From Ignavibacteriales bacterium (GTDB lineage: Bacteria > Bacteroidota > Ignavibacteria > Ignavibacteriales > Ignavibacteriaceae): a stretch of DNA of 64,000 nucleotides. Shown here in pieces: positions 27,904 through 37,100 of the stretch. The number at the start of each line of letters is the position of its first letter. The stretch's first letter is position 1. The notes beneath the pieces were generated by a model. The model did no database searches. It worked only from the letters and a program-made list of their open reading frames with translations, and was not told where the DNA came from. The translations under genes and the position numbers were made by a program. The stretch is from the NCBI GenBank assembly GCA_016707115.1, contig JADJIH010000006.1, positions 62,001 to 126,000 on the forward strand, read 5' to 3'.

Positions 27904-30900
27904 ATGAAAATAACTAAAGATAGAGAGATGGAAGTTATGGGGGTGCATAATTTGTTTTGGGAATCATATGCACACAGAGATATAGAACTCCGATTTTCAC
28001 TTTGTTCTGAAGATGTTACTTTTATTGGAAGCGGTTTGCATGAAAGAGCTTTAAATAAGACAGAGTACAAGAACATAAATAAAGAAGGAGTAAAGCAATT
28101 TCCTGATCCTTTTCAGATTGAATTTTTGTGGACTAATCTTTCGATGTTAAATGAGTTTGTTGCCTGTGTTGAATCTGAAGTTGTTTGGAGTCAAATGATA
28201 AATAGTGAGATATCTACAGAGCTATTAAGAAATACAACCTTGCTAAAATATGATAACACTAAATGGTTAGTCACGCATGTTCATGGTTCTGTACCGGATT
28301 ACAGACTGAAGGAGGGTGATTATATGACAAACGAGCAGACAATCATAAGAAACAGAGAATTAGAACGACAGGTGTTCGAAAGGACTCAAGATTTAAATAA
28401 GACTTTAGAAGAACTCGAACAAAAAAATCGTGAACTGGAAATTGAAGGTACGTTAGAGAAGGTTCGAACAATTGCAATGGGAATGAGAAAACCCGCCGAT
28501 ATGCTTGATGTGTGCAAGACTATTTCACTTCAACTCCAATTATTGGGCGTGAAAGAAATTCGTAATGTTCAGACTGCAATCTTTTATGAGCAGCGAGGTA
28601 CTTATATGAACTACGAATTTTATGCAAAGCACGATAAAAATCTTATTACAGAAACAGTATTTACCAATAATGAAATTCATAATGAGTTTGCAACAAAAAT
28701 GCTAAAGGGCAAGGGGGAAACCTTTATCACGCATATCAAAGGCGATAAAGTAAAAGAATGGATTGAGTATCAAAAAACGACGAATGTTTTCATTGACAAA
28801 TACCTGGAAACTGCATCTTCCCTTAACTATTATTGGTTCTCACTTGGTCCGGTTGCACTTGGAATTTCAACATATCACCCTCTAGTAGAAGAACAAATAA
28901 ATTTATTCAAGCGATTTCTCAAAGTATTTGAGCTTGCATATCAAAGGTATCTGGATATTGAAATTGCCGAAGCACAGGCAAGAGAAGCGCAAATTGAAGC
29001 TTCACTGGAAAGAGTGCGAGCTGTTGCAATGGGTATGAATAAATCAGATGATTTGTTGAGTATATGTGAAGTATCATTTAAAGAGTTTAAGAAGCTTGGC
29101 TTTGATAATATCAGAAATGCTCTTATACACATTCAGTACGATAATCAAAAATATTTTATGGACTATGACTTCTCTGATTTAACAGGCGGTGCAATAACAA
29201 AAATCGAATACGGTTCTCATCCTGTAGTAGAGGATTATTTGAAGCAAATTAGAAGTGCTAAAGATGCTTTTTACCAGGGAGTAATAGAAGAAGACCAGCT
29301 TGAAGAGTGGAAAGATTTCAGAAGAAACTCAGGACAGATTGATGATCCCAGATTAGATAAAGCAACTGCTCTCTACTACTATTTTTTCTCAATTGGTATA
29401 GGTGATATCGGCATCTCAACTTTAAAATCTATCGATGAATCCCAAATCAAAATTCTTAATAGATTCAGAAATGTTTTCAACTTGTCATACCAGCGATACA
29501 TTGATATTACTCTTGCAGAAACTCAGGCAAGAGAAGCAAAGATTGAAGCCGCACTTGAAAAAGTCAGAGGTCGTGCAATGGCTATGAGAAGTTCGGAGGA
29601 TTTGGGTGCAACTGTAAATGTCTTTTTTAAGGAACTGAAGAATCTCGGTTTTTTACCCCGTCGATGTGGAGTTGCCATTATCGATGAAGCTCGAAGATCT
29701 GCATATAACATGATAACAACAGCTGGTAACATCGGTGATTCTTTCGAAATTACAGGGGATGTAAATCTTGACAGTCATTTTGTGCTTACCAATATGCTTT
29801 TAAACTGGAAAGTTCAACAAGATTATTTTCTGGAACTAGATACCGAACAGATAGAAGAGTATTATCGAATACTTCGACCCCAGGTAGCCGTTACAAACTT
29901 TAATGATGCCAGACAATATGGTTACTATCTTCATTTCAAAGAAGGAATGTTTTATGTTTGGATGGACAAAGAACTTCAGGTGAATGACCTCCAAATTTTT
30001 AGAAGATTTACACAGGTTATTGGTTTGACTTATCGCAGGCACCTCGACCTGCAAAAAGCCGAAACTCAGGCAAGAGAAGCACAAATAGAAACCGCATTGG
30101 AAAGAGTTCGTTCAAGGACAATGGGCATGCAAAAAAGTGAGGAGCTCAAAGAGGTAATTAGGGTTGTATATGAACAATTCGTTCATTTAAAAATCAAAAT
30201 TGACCATGCAGGTTTTGTAGTTGATTATACTCCAAAAGGTGATTGGCATTTTTGGATTGCTGATGAGCAGGACATTCCTTCTAAAATCACTCATCCATAT
30301 TTCGAGTCCGTTTGGGCAAATCAATTTAATGAAGCAAAAGAAAAAGGTGCAGACTTTTTTGCAACCAATTTAAATTTTGAAGAAAAGAATAAATTTTACA
30401 ATGAGCTTTTATCATATATTCCCGAGTTACCCGAAGCATCAAAACATTTTTATTTAAGCTGTCCTGGCCTTGCAGCAACAACAGTATTGTTTGATAATGT
30501 CTCCCTCTATATTGAGAATTTTTCGAGTATTCCTTATTCCGATGAAGAGAACAAAATATTGATGCGCTTTGGAAAAGTATTCCAGCAAACCTACACCCGT
30601 TTCCTTGATTTACAAAGGGCAGAGGCTCAGAATAAAATTATTCAGGCAGAGAATGACCGCAAGACAAAAGAACTTGAAGAAGCACGGCAGCTTCAGCTAT
30701 CTATGCTTCCAAAAAAACTTCCTCAACTACCAAATCTGGATATTGCTGTGTATATGAAAACAGCTACAGAAGTCGGTGGAGATTATTATGATTTTAATAT
30801 CGATGGAAATGGAACACTAACTGTTGTAGTTGGTGATGCAACAGGACATGGTATGATGTCCGGAATGATGGTTTCAATTATGAAATCATTTTTTATTTCT

Positions 30901-31380
30901 AACCGAAACAGTATTGATCTTAAACAATTTTTTGAAAACACAAACAATTCACTCAAAGAGATGCAGCTTGGCAGATTGATGATGCCTCTGATTGGAGTTC
31001 AAATTAATTCAGATAGATTAATTGCCACAAATGCTGGAATGCCGTCGCTGCTTTACTTCCGTAATAAATCTCAAAAGGCGGGTGAGTTTGTAAGCAATAA
31101 TCTACCACTCGGTGGAATGAAAGGAACTCAATATGTACTTAAAGAGATAAGATATGAAATAGGTGATACAATTTTACTAATGAGTGACGGATTTGCTGAG
31201 TTGAAGAATAAGAATAATGAACAATATGGATATAAACGAATAATTAGTGAATTTAAGTCCGTGGCACAAAAAAGTTCAAATGAAATAGTGGAGTATCTAA
31301 AAAATTCTGCATCAAAATGGATGAATGGTATTGAACCGGATGATGATATATCCTTCGTTGTGATAAAGATAAAGCAATAA
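27904..31380 (+). CDS. NTF2-like domain, four tandem sensor repeats and SpoIIE phosphatase
   Basis: 1158 residues, no signal peptide or membrane helix. Residues about 1-138 are an NTF2/SnoaL-like cone ('VHNLFWESYAHRDIELRFSLCSEDVTFIGSG', 'LLKYDNTKWLVTHVHGS'). A coiled coil follows, then four tandem units of about 183 residues starting at 180, 364, 547 and 728, each opening with 'IExxLERVRxxAMGM' and preceded by an 'AETQAREAQ' linker; inside each is a GAF-like alpha/beta domain with 'YYYFFSIG'-type strands. The SpoIIE domain (about 915-1158) has 'TATEVGGDYYDF', 'GDATGHGMMSGMM' and 'PDDDISFVVIKI'. The layout implies integration of several cytoplasmic cues. Only 5 bp separate it from the upstream receptor gene, which suggests co-expression. 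Confidence 0.92.
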   Translation: MKITKDREMEVMGVHNLFWESYAHRDIELRFSLCSEDVTFIGSGLHERALNKTEYKNINKEGVKQFPDPFQIEFLWTNLSMLNEFVACVESEVVWSQMINSEISTELLRNTTLLKYDNTKWLVTHVHGSVPDYRLKEGDYMTNEQTIIRNRELERQVFERTQDLNKTLEELEQKNRELEIEGTLEKVRTIAMGMRKPADMLDVCKTISLQLQLLGVKEIRNVQTAIFYEQRGTYMNYEFYAKHDKNLITETVFTNNEIHNEFATKMLKGKGETFITHIKGDKVKEWIEYQKTTNVFIDKYLETASSLNYYWFSLGPVALGISTYHPLVEEQINLFKRFLKVFELAYQRYLDIEIAEAQAREAQIEASLERVRAVAMGMNKSDDLLSICEVSFKEFKKLGFDNIRNALIHIQYDNQKYFMDYDFSDLTGGAITKIEYGSHPVVEDYLKQIRSAKDAFYQGVIEEDQLEEWKDFRRNSGQIDDPRLDKATALYYYFFSIGIGDIGISTLKSIDESQIKILNRFRNVFNLSYQRYIDITLAETQAREAKIEAALEKVRGRAMAMRSSEDLGATVNVFFKELKNLGFLPRRCGVAIIDEARRSAYNMITTAGNIGDSFEITGDVNLDSHFVLTNMLLNWKVQQDYFLELDTEQIEEYYRILRPQVAVTNFNDARQYGYYLHFKEGMFYVWMDKELQVNDLQIFRRFTQVIGLTYRRHLDLQKAETQAREAQIETALERVRSRTMGMQKSEELKEVIRVVYEQFVHLKIKIDHAGFVVDYTPKGDWHFWIADEQDIPSKITHPYFESVWANQFNEAKEKGADFFATNLNFEEKNKFYNELLSYIPELPEASKHFYLSCPGLAATTVLFDNVSLYIENFSSIPYSDEENKILMRFGKVFQQTYTRFLDLQRAEAQNKIIQAENDRKTKELEEARQLQLSMLPKKLPQLPNLDIAVYMKTATEVGGDYYDFNIDGNGTLTVVVGDATGHGMMSGMMVSIMKSFFISNRNSIDLKQFFENTNNSLKEMQLGRLMMPLIGVQINSDRLIATNAGMPSLLYFRNKSQKAGEFVSNNLPLGGMKGTQYVLKEIRYEIGDTILLMSDGFAELKNKNNEQYGYKRIISEFKSVAQKSSNEIVEYLKNSASKWMNGIEPDDDISFVVIKIKQ

Positions 31381-31413
31381 TTATTTATTACTTTTTAGTT
31401 TTATTGAATAAAA

Positions 31414-31421
31414 TATTTTTG
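31414..31421 (+). promoter_or_regulatory. Candidate -7 promoter box for the second STAS gene
   Basis: TATTTTTG matches the Bacteroidota -7 consensus TAnnTTTG and lies 42 bp upstream of the ATG at 31463, in the gap after the last phosphatase gene. No convincing -33 TTTG is seen at 19 bp. If real, the second STAS gene can be expressed separately from the phosphatases. Confidence 0.35.
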
Positions 31422-31462
31422 TATTTATAGTCACAAATAAATACAACTTTGAAAGGCACAAA

Positions 31463-31771
31463 ATGGAAATAAATATTAGTGATCGTGAAGACTATACTAT
31501 TATTAAATTCAACAAAAATAAACTTTTAGGAACAGAGGCTGTTGAGTTTCAGGACTCAGTTCTTGACACTTTAGATAAAGGAGTAAATTCGATTGTCATA
31601 GATCTCTCAAATGTGGAATATGTAACAAGCTGGGCTATAGGAATGCTTGTGCATGCATTTACAACCTCGACAAATAGATCTGCCCAATTCAGTTTAGTTG
31701 GTGTTACTCAGAAAGTAAAAGAAATATTATCTAAAGTAAAACTTGATAAAATATTCTCTATACGCGAGTGA
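31463..31771 (+). CDS. STAS-domain anti-sigma factor antagonist (second copy)
   Basis: 102 residues, one STAS domain. The loop reads 'VEYVTSWAIGMLVHAF', with Ser56 at the phosphorylation position. The flanking residues (Thr before, Trp after) are unlike the canonical D-S-S/T-G, and the 'SW.iG.L' form recalls the STAS-like proteins of orphan or alternative switches. It differs from the copy at 18687, so the two are not a recent duplication and may bind different kinases. It closes the partner-switching island, with GAAAGG about 7 nt before the start. No kinase gene is next to it. Confidence 0.9.
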   Translation: MEINISDREDYTIIKFNKNKLLGTEAVEFQDSVLDTLDKGVNSIVIDLSNVEYVTSWAIGMLVHAFTTSTNRSAQFSLVGVTQKVKEILSKVKLDKIFSIRE

Positions 31772-31853
31772 ATATAAATTAAAAATCGAAACGGCTAAGT
31801 AGTTTCTTTATATTACAAAGTCTATAAGATTTTGTAAAAGACGTTAGTAACTT

Positions 31854-32309
31854 CTAAGAAAATGAAACACTTATGCTTGGAATCAATCCCATCTTAATAT
31901 TTATGCTTCTTAATTTAAATTCACCAATTTTAATTGATTCTGAATAATCACTGGCTTTAAATAGACTTTTCAAAATCATCGTAGCGATTTTACTATCCTG
32001 TGCTTTGGATAAAATATTATTTCTTTCGGATTCTGGAAGAGCATTTAAACATTTAAATGTAATGCTTATATCTGGTGGTAAAGCAATACTAGCATTCATA
32101 CTGCTCAACTCATAGCCAGCTTCACTGAATAGAGCAGTATAGTTCCCGAGTGTTTCAAGATTGGATTTTAATTTCTCAGATGTTATGTCTTTATATTCAT
32201 CAATGATTTCTTTTTTCTCATCATCCCAAAAATTTTCCTTTAGATCGGAAACTTTATGTTTTATTACGGCAGCAGATGCTTTTGCTTTATCTAAAATATT
32301 TTCATTCAT
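31854..32309 (-). CDS. Protein of unknown function
   Basis: 151 residues, soluble, no signal peptide. The N-terminal third is helical and charged ('ILDKAKASAAVIKHKVSDLKENFWDDEKKEIIDEYKDITSEKLKSNLETLGNYTALFSEAGYELSSM'). The C-terminal part has alternating strands ('NASIALPPDISITFKCLNALPESERNN' and 'SINIKMGLIPSISVSFS'). The 'ALPPDISITF ... GLIPSISVSF' pattern repeats at both ends of the second half and may be an internal duplication. A GAGGAT ribosome-binding site precedes the ATG. It lies downstream of aquaporin but beyond that gene's terminator. I do not recognise the family. Confidence 0.7.
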   Translation of the reverse strand: MNENILDKAKASAAVIKHKVSDLKENFWDDEKKEIIDEYKDITSEKLKSNLETLGNYTALFSEAGYELSSMNASIALPPDISITFKCLNALPESERNNILSKAQDSKIATMILKSLFKASDYSESIKIGEFKLRSINIKMGLIPSISVSFS

Positions 32310-32339
32310 TGGTGTATCCTCAAATATATTTCTACTAAT

Positions 32340-32374
32340 AAAAAAAGCGCAGAATCATTTTTTTCTGCGCTCAA
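32340..32374 (-). terminator. Rho-independent terminator after aquaporin
   Basis: On the minus strand, GAGCGCAGAA pairs with TTCTGCGCTT across a short A-rich loop and is followed by a run of seven T. It begins 23 bp after the aquaporin stop codon, so it ends that unit before the gene at 32309. Confidence 0.9.
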
Positions 32375-32396
32375 AAATAATAATATAATGGAAATC

Positions 32397-33092
32397 TTAC
32401 TTTGATTTACCGGCAATAAAGTTATACACAAAACCGGCCAAAACAGCTCCTATTATTGGAGCGACCCAGAATAACCATAATTGCGATACTGCCCATCCAC
32501 CAACAAATAGTGCTGGGCCAGTACTTCTTGCTGGATTAACTGATGTGTTGGTTACCGGAATACTTATTAAGTGAATTAATGTTAATCCTAAACCGATAGC
32601 AATTGGTGCAAATCCTTTTGGAGCTCTTTCATCGGTTGAACCTAAGATGATCATTAAAAACATAAATGTCATTACAACTTCTGTAACAAATCCTGATGTT
32701 AATGAAAATCCACCTGGTGAATGATCGCTATAACCATTCGATGCAAAACCTGCACTTACATCAAATCCAACCTGACCACTTGCAATTAGATACAAAACAC
32801 CTGCACCTGCAATACCGCCAAGAACTTGAGAAACTATGTAAGGAAGTATTTCAGAGGCTTTAAATCTTCCACCAGCCCATAAACCAATTGTAACTGCTGG
32901 ATTAAGATGACAACCTGAAATATGCCCGATAGCAAATGCCATTGTAAGAACTGTTAAACCGAAAGCAAGTGCCACACCAACAAAACCAATACCAAGTTCA
33001 GGAAAAGCTGCTGCAAGAACTGCACTACCGCAACCGCCAAGAACAAGCCAGAACGTGCCTATAAATTCAGCTGCTAATTTTTTCGAATCCAT
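32397..33092 (-). CDS. aqpZ: Aquaporin Z
   Basis: 231 residues, six membrane helices and two half-helices of the MIP family. The two NPA motifs are present ('GCHLNPAVTIG' at Asn64 and 'TSVNPARSTG'), and the selectivity-filter residues match E. coli AqpZ: Phe in 'ALAFGLTVLTMAF', His in 'LIHLISIPVTNTS' and Arg after the second NPA. This predicts a water-specific channel in the inner membrane rather than a glycerol facilitator. A near-perfect AGGAGG lies 5 nt before the ATG. The gene has a long 5' region (to about 33383) that contains a terminator and a structured RNA, so transcription attenuation is possible. Confidence 0.97.
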   Translation of the reverse strand: MDSKKLAAEFIGTFWLVLGGCGSAVLAAAFPELGIGFVGVALAFGLTVLTMAFAIGHISGCHLNPAVTIGLWAGGRFKASEILPYIVSQVLGGIAGAGVLYLIASGQVGFDVSAGFASNGYSDHSPGGFSLTSGFVTEVVMTFMFLMIILGSTDERAPKGFAPIAIGLGLTLIHLISIPVTNTSVNPARSTGPALFVGGWAVSQLWLFWVAPIIGAVLAGFVYNFIAGKSK

Positions 33093-33382
33093 TTGTCCTC
33101 CTGTAAAAGAATAGTTTAAGAATGAAAGATTTATTTAATTATTCATAGGATTATTCTTAACTCCGCGGGAATTATTTCGAATCAATTTTGGTTTTAAAAT
33201 TGGAGTAAGAATTAGCAAAACATATTTAATAAAAATATCGCAAACAGAAAAATATTATCCAAAATTTAATTGCACGATATAAAACGAAGATCATTCCTGC
33301 TACACAAACAGAAATAGTTTGTTTATCTAAGAATCACACTGCATTACTTAAGAATTGAAATATTATGTGGATGATTATTTAA
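33093..33382. other. Leader region between structured RNA terminator and aquaporin
   Basis: 290 bp with no ORF of interest. A small palindrome CAATTTT / AAAATTG at 33183-33202 is the only structure I see. A promoter for aqpZ may lie here; no confident -7 box was found on the minus strand. Confidence 0.5.
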
Positions 33383-33413
33383 TAAAAAAGCCCCAAGACT
33401 TATGTCTCAAGGC
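33383..33413 (-). terminator. Rho-independent terminator of the structured RNA
   Basis: On the minus strand, GCCUUGAGAC pairs with GUCUUGGGGC (10 pairs, three of them G-U) around AUAA and is followed by six U. On the plus strand the same positions would make two C-A and one A-C mismatches, so the minus strand is the functional one. Confidence 0.85.
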
Positions 33414-33570
33414 TTTTGTGTGTTAAGTTCAAATAAAATCTACGGTAATGATTAGTAAATTTCTTCAAATATAAACCCCGGCACCGAAGCACCGGGGACT
33501 AGCCTTGACGGAAGGCTTGGGGAATAACCTTAACCGTCAATTGCTCGCTTAATTAATTAAATCGCCCCAT
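33383..33570 (-). ncRNA. Putative structured RNA, possibly a cis-regulatory leader of aqpZ
   Basis: A GC-rich patch in AT-rich DNA. Minus-strand hairpin at 33497-33476: CCCCGGUGC-UUCG-GUGCCGGGG, a 9-bp stem with two G-U pairs closed by a UUCG tetraloop; on the plus strand those pairs would be C-A mismatches. Upstream, UUGACGG-AAGG pairs with CCUU-CCGUCAA (33540-33505), but the same bases can form AGCCUU-CCGUC-AAGGCU (33517-33501) instead, so two folds exclude each other. A GGGG near 33568 could pair with CCCC in the long hairpin's loop. A strong terminator follows at 33413-33383, 290 nt before aqpZ. It could be a stand-alone small RNA or an attenuator. The 5' end is a guess. No known family is recognised. 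Confidence 0.5.
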
Positions 33571-33771
33571 ATTCTTAACTAACTATTTCAATTACATTAT
33601 CGATTTTATATCATTTTTGTTTAGGGTTAAAATTGATTTTTTTAATATTTATTTTTGATCTTATTATAAAATAAAAAGAATATGTTTTTAGAAATTCTTT
33701 TTGTGATATTCTGATTATAAAAAAATCGAAATCCGAAATTAGCAGTATAGAAATGGAGAGTGAATTTATGA

Positions 33772-33809
33772 AAAAAGTGATTAGCAGTTGTTTCTGCTAA
33801 TCACTTTTT
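33772..33809 (-). terminator. Terminator of the efflux operon
   Basis: Perfect 16-bp arms (AAAAAGTGATTAGCAG and its complement) around a 6-nt loop start 7 bp after the stop of the PII-like gene. The T-run continues on both strands, so it can stop transcription from either side. Confidence 0.92.
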
Positions 33810-33815
33810 ATATTA

Positions 33816-34115
33816 TTAAACTATTCTCTCTAGCGGAACCTGGAAAAGACGAATTTTATCATCATCTTTTTCAACAATTGTATTTAGTTCATTTATTTTA
33901 ATAATAAGTTTTTCAAGTAAATCTTCATCGTTAAAAGCTATCATACGAACGTTATTATATCCGGGAAAAGGACGATTGCCTAAATGTGCATCTGTTTTAT
34001 GTCCTTTGCCTTTTACTTCTTCCCACTCGGTATAATAATCTATTCCAAGTTCATCTAATGCTTTAGAAACTCGATCATCAAGAATTTCACGATAAGCCAA
34101 AAATGTAAGTTTCAT
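33816..34115 (-). CDS. PII-like small protein of the efflux operon
   Basis: 99 residues with the beta-alpha-beta-beta-alpha-beta pattern of PII/CutA-type ferredoxin folds: 'MKLTFLAYREILDDRVSKALDELGIDYYTEWEEVKGKG' then 'NVRMIAFNDEDLLEKLIIKINELN' and 'DKIRLFQVPLERIV'. The position of the long 'T-loop' is taken by 'GKGHKTDAHLGNRPFPGYN'. The PII signature residues for ATP and 2-oxoglutarate are not evident, so it is PII-like only in fold. It is 9 bp downstream of the RND pump gene and ahead of the operon terminator, so it should be co-expressed. A regulatory role on the pump is plausible but unproven. Confidence 0.8.
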   Translation of the reverse strand: MKLTFLAYREILDDRVSKALDELGIDYYTEWEEVKGKGHKTDAHLGNRPFPGYNNVRMIAFNDEDLLEKLIIKINELNTIVEKDDDKIRLFQVPLERIV

Positions 34116-34124
34116 TTTAATCTC

Positions 34125-37100
34125 TTACTTCTTTTTATTTTTTGAGAAATAATTACTAATATCATCAAGTATTGAATAAACAACCGGTACAATAAACAAT
34201 GTTAATAATGTAGATGTTATCAAACCACCAATTACAGCCTGGCCCATCGGTGCACGGAATTCAGCACCTTCACCAAGTGCAAGTGCAACAGGTACCATTC
34301 CAAAAATCATCGCAAAAGTTGTCATTAATATCGGGCGCAATCTTGTTGGTCCTGCTTTCACTAACGCATCAAAGCGCGACATTCCACGTTCACGCATAAC
34401 GTTTGTATAATCTACAAGCAAGATTCCATTTTTAGTTACCAATCCCATCAACATAATTATACCGATCATAGACATAACAGAAAGCGAACTTCCAAAAATA
34501 ATTAATGCAAGTACTGCTCCGATTATAGACATTGGTAAAGCAAGCATAATTGAAAATGGATGTATAAAACTATCAAACTGCGCGGCCAGCACAATGTATA
34601 CAAACACAATTGCAAGCAGCAATGTAAGCAGCATATTAGCCATTGATTCATCCTGCATTTCACCTTGACCAATAACATTTATTGAGTAACCCGGTTCAAG
34701 TTCCAGTTTTGCTGTTTCCTTAAGTACTTCACCAAGAACTACACCCAAAAATCTGTCATCCAGATTTGCATCAACGCGAATTTCTTTTTGTCTTGCATAT
34801 CTATTTATCTTAGAAGGGCCAACATCTTGTGTAATCGTTGCAATATCAGTTATCGGCACCAGAAAATCCTGGTTACCAATTTTTTTATTGCTTTTAATTG
34901 TAAGAGGTAAAATGTCATTTAAATTTTTTCTATCAATTTTTTTTAATCGTACTCTAACATCAATTTGTTCATCACCTTCTTTGTATTGTGTTGCAACAGC
35001 TCCATCAACCATAGCACGGATTGTTGAAGCAATCAAATAAGGATTTACTGCAAGATCAGAAGCTTTTTCTCTATCTATGTTAATTCTTATTTCAGGTTTT
35101 GAAAGTTCAAGACTGTTATCAACATCAACTGCACCTGGTGTTGATTTAACAATCGCTTCAACTTTTTCTGCAATCTTTTCAAGTTTACTTAAATCTTCAC
35201 CACGGATACTAAGCGTAACAGGTTTTTCTCCACCTCCACCACCAACTCCTTGAACCCCAAAACTTATTTTAGCCCCGGCAATGTTTTTAACTTCTGATCT
35301 TATCTCAGCCATTATCTGTTTATCAGATTTTTTACGTTCTTTTGTAGGTATAAGCTTGACTAATATATTTGCTTTTGTAACTGGATCATTACCCGATCCA
35401 ATGGTTGTAAGCACTGTAGTTATTTCCGGTTTTTCTTTAAGTACAGCTTCAACTTTTTCACAGATTAAACTTGTTTGTTCTAATGAACTACCAGGTGAAG
35501 AATTTATAGTAACGTTAAATTCACTTTTATCACTTTCAGGAAAAAATTGGGAGCCAAGCATTCCCATCAGAAAAAAGCTTGCAATAAAAATTCCGATAGC
35601 ACCAAACACAATTGTTTTTCTATGAGTTAATGACCAGCGTAATGCTTTCTCATATTTACCATTCAAATATTCAAAGAAGTGATTAAAGTAATACAGAAAT
35701 TTATTTAGCGGATTACCTTCTTTTGATAAAGCTTCATCTTCTCTGTGCAGCCATTTAGATGATAACATTGGAGTTAGAGTGAATGCAACAAATAGTGATA
35801 CAATTACAGCAGCAGAAATTGTAATGCCAAATTCATAAAAAAATCTTCCAACTATGCCGGGCATAAAGGCAACCGGTATAAACACAGCAACTATTGTAAA
35901 TGTTGTTGCCATTACTGCTAATCCAATTTCTTCAGAAGCAGATTTTGCGGCTTCCATTGGAGTTTCTCCCTGAGCCATATGCCTGTAAATATTTTCTATC
36001 ACAACAATCGCATCATCAATAAGCAAACCTACCGCGAGTGAGAGTGCGAGCAGTGACATCATATTTAGTGTAAAGCCCAAAGCATACATAACTATAAAAC
36101 TTGCAATTATAGAAGCTGGTAATGCTAGTCCGCTGATTATTGTTGCTCTAAAGTTTGCAAGAAACATATAGATTACAATCACTGCTAACAATCCGCCATA
36201 AATAATATCAAACAAAACATCATTTATAGAATGCTCAATAAAGATAGAATTATCCTGTGCTACATTTATAGATATGCCTTCAGGAATTTCTTTTAATATC
36301 TTTTCGATTTGTTTGTTTACACCCTGTGCAACCTGAACTGTATTACTGCCGGATTGTTTTATGATATTTAATCCAACAGCAATTTTACCATTAACTCTCG
36401 TTAAACTCGTTTGCTCTTCAACTCCATCACTAACTGTAGCAACATCAGAAAGATAAACAGGTTTGCCCATTGGTGTAGCAACAATCACTCTATTAAAGTC
36501 ATCTACACTTTGATATTTACCCATAGTTCTCACTAGAAGCTGGCGTGATCCTTCAGTAACATTACCACCGGGAATTTCAACGTTCTGTCCGCCAACATTC
36601 ATAATTACATCCTGAATAGAAATATTGTACGCACGTAATCTGGCAGCATCAACTTCTATCTGGATTTCTCTTTCCGATCCGCCAACTAACTGAACAGAAC
36701 CAACACCGGGAATATTTTCCAATCTTTTCTTAACAACATCTTTAGTAAATGTTGTGATATCCTTATTGGACATTGTACCGGATACCGATAAGTACATTAT
36801 CGGCAAGCTTGCGGGATCGTATCTTTGTATAATTGGATCTTCAATTTCTAGTGGTAAGTCTGCACGTATTGCTGAAATTTTTTCACGCACATCCTGTGCT
36901 GCATCCTTACCATTTATTTCCAGCTTAAATGCTATTACAACAATAGAAACATTCTCCTGTGAAGTTGATTGAATAAAATCAACGCCTTCTACCGGATTTA
37001 CTGCATCCTCAATAATCTTTGTTACATCAGATTCTATTTGTTCCGGACCTGCACCAGGCAGTACAGTTGTAATTACAACGTAGGGAATATCAACATCAGG

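Noticed and set aside
33476..33517. Minus-strand AAGGCUAGUCC plus a GGUGC hairpin resembles the Cas9 tracrRNA tail
   Set aside because: No cas gene, CRISPR repeat or anti-repeat lies anywhere in the window, and the hairpin order and stems differ from tracrRNA. The shared 11 bases are treated as coincidence.
33383..33600. tmRNA or 6S RNA
   Set aside because: There is no tRNA-like acceptor pair or tag reading frame for tmRNA and no long rod with a central bubble for 6S. Length and layout do not fit.
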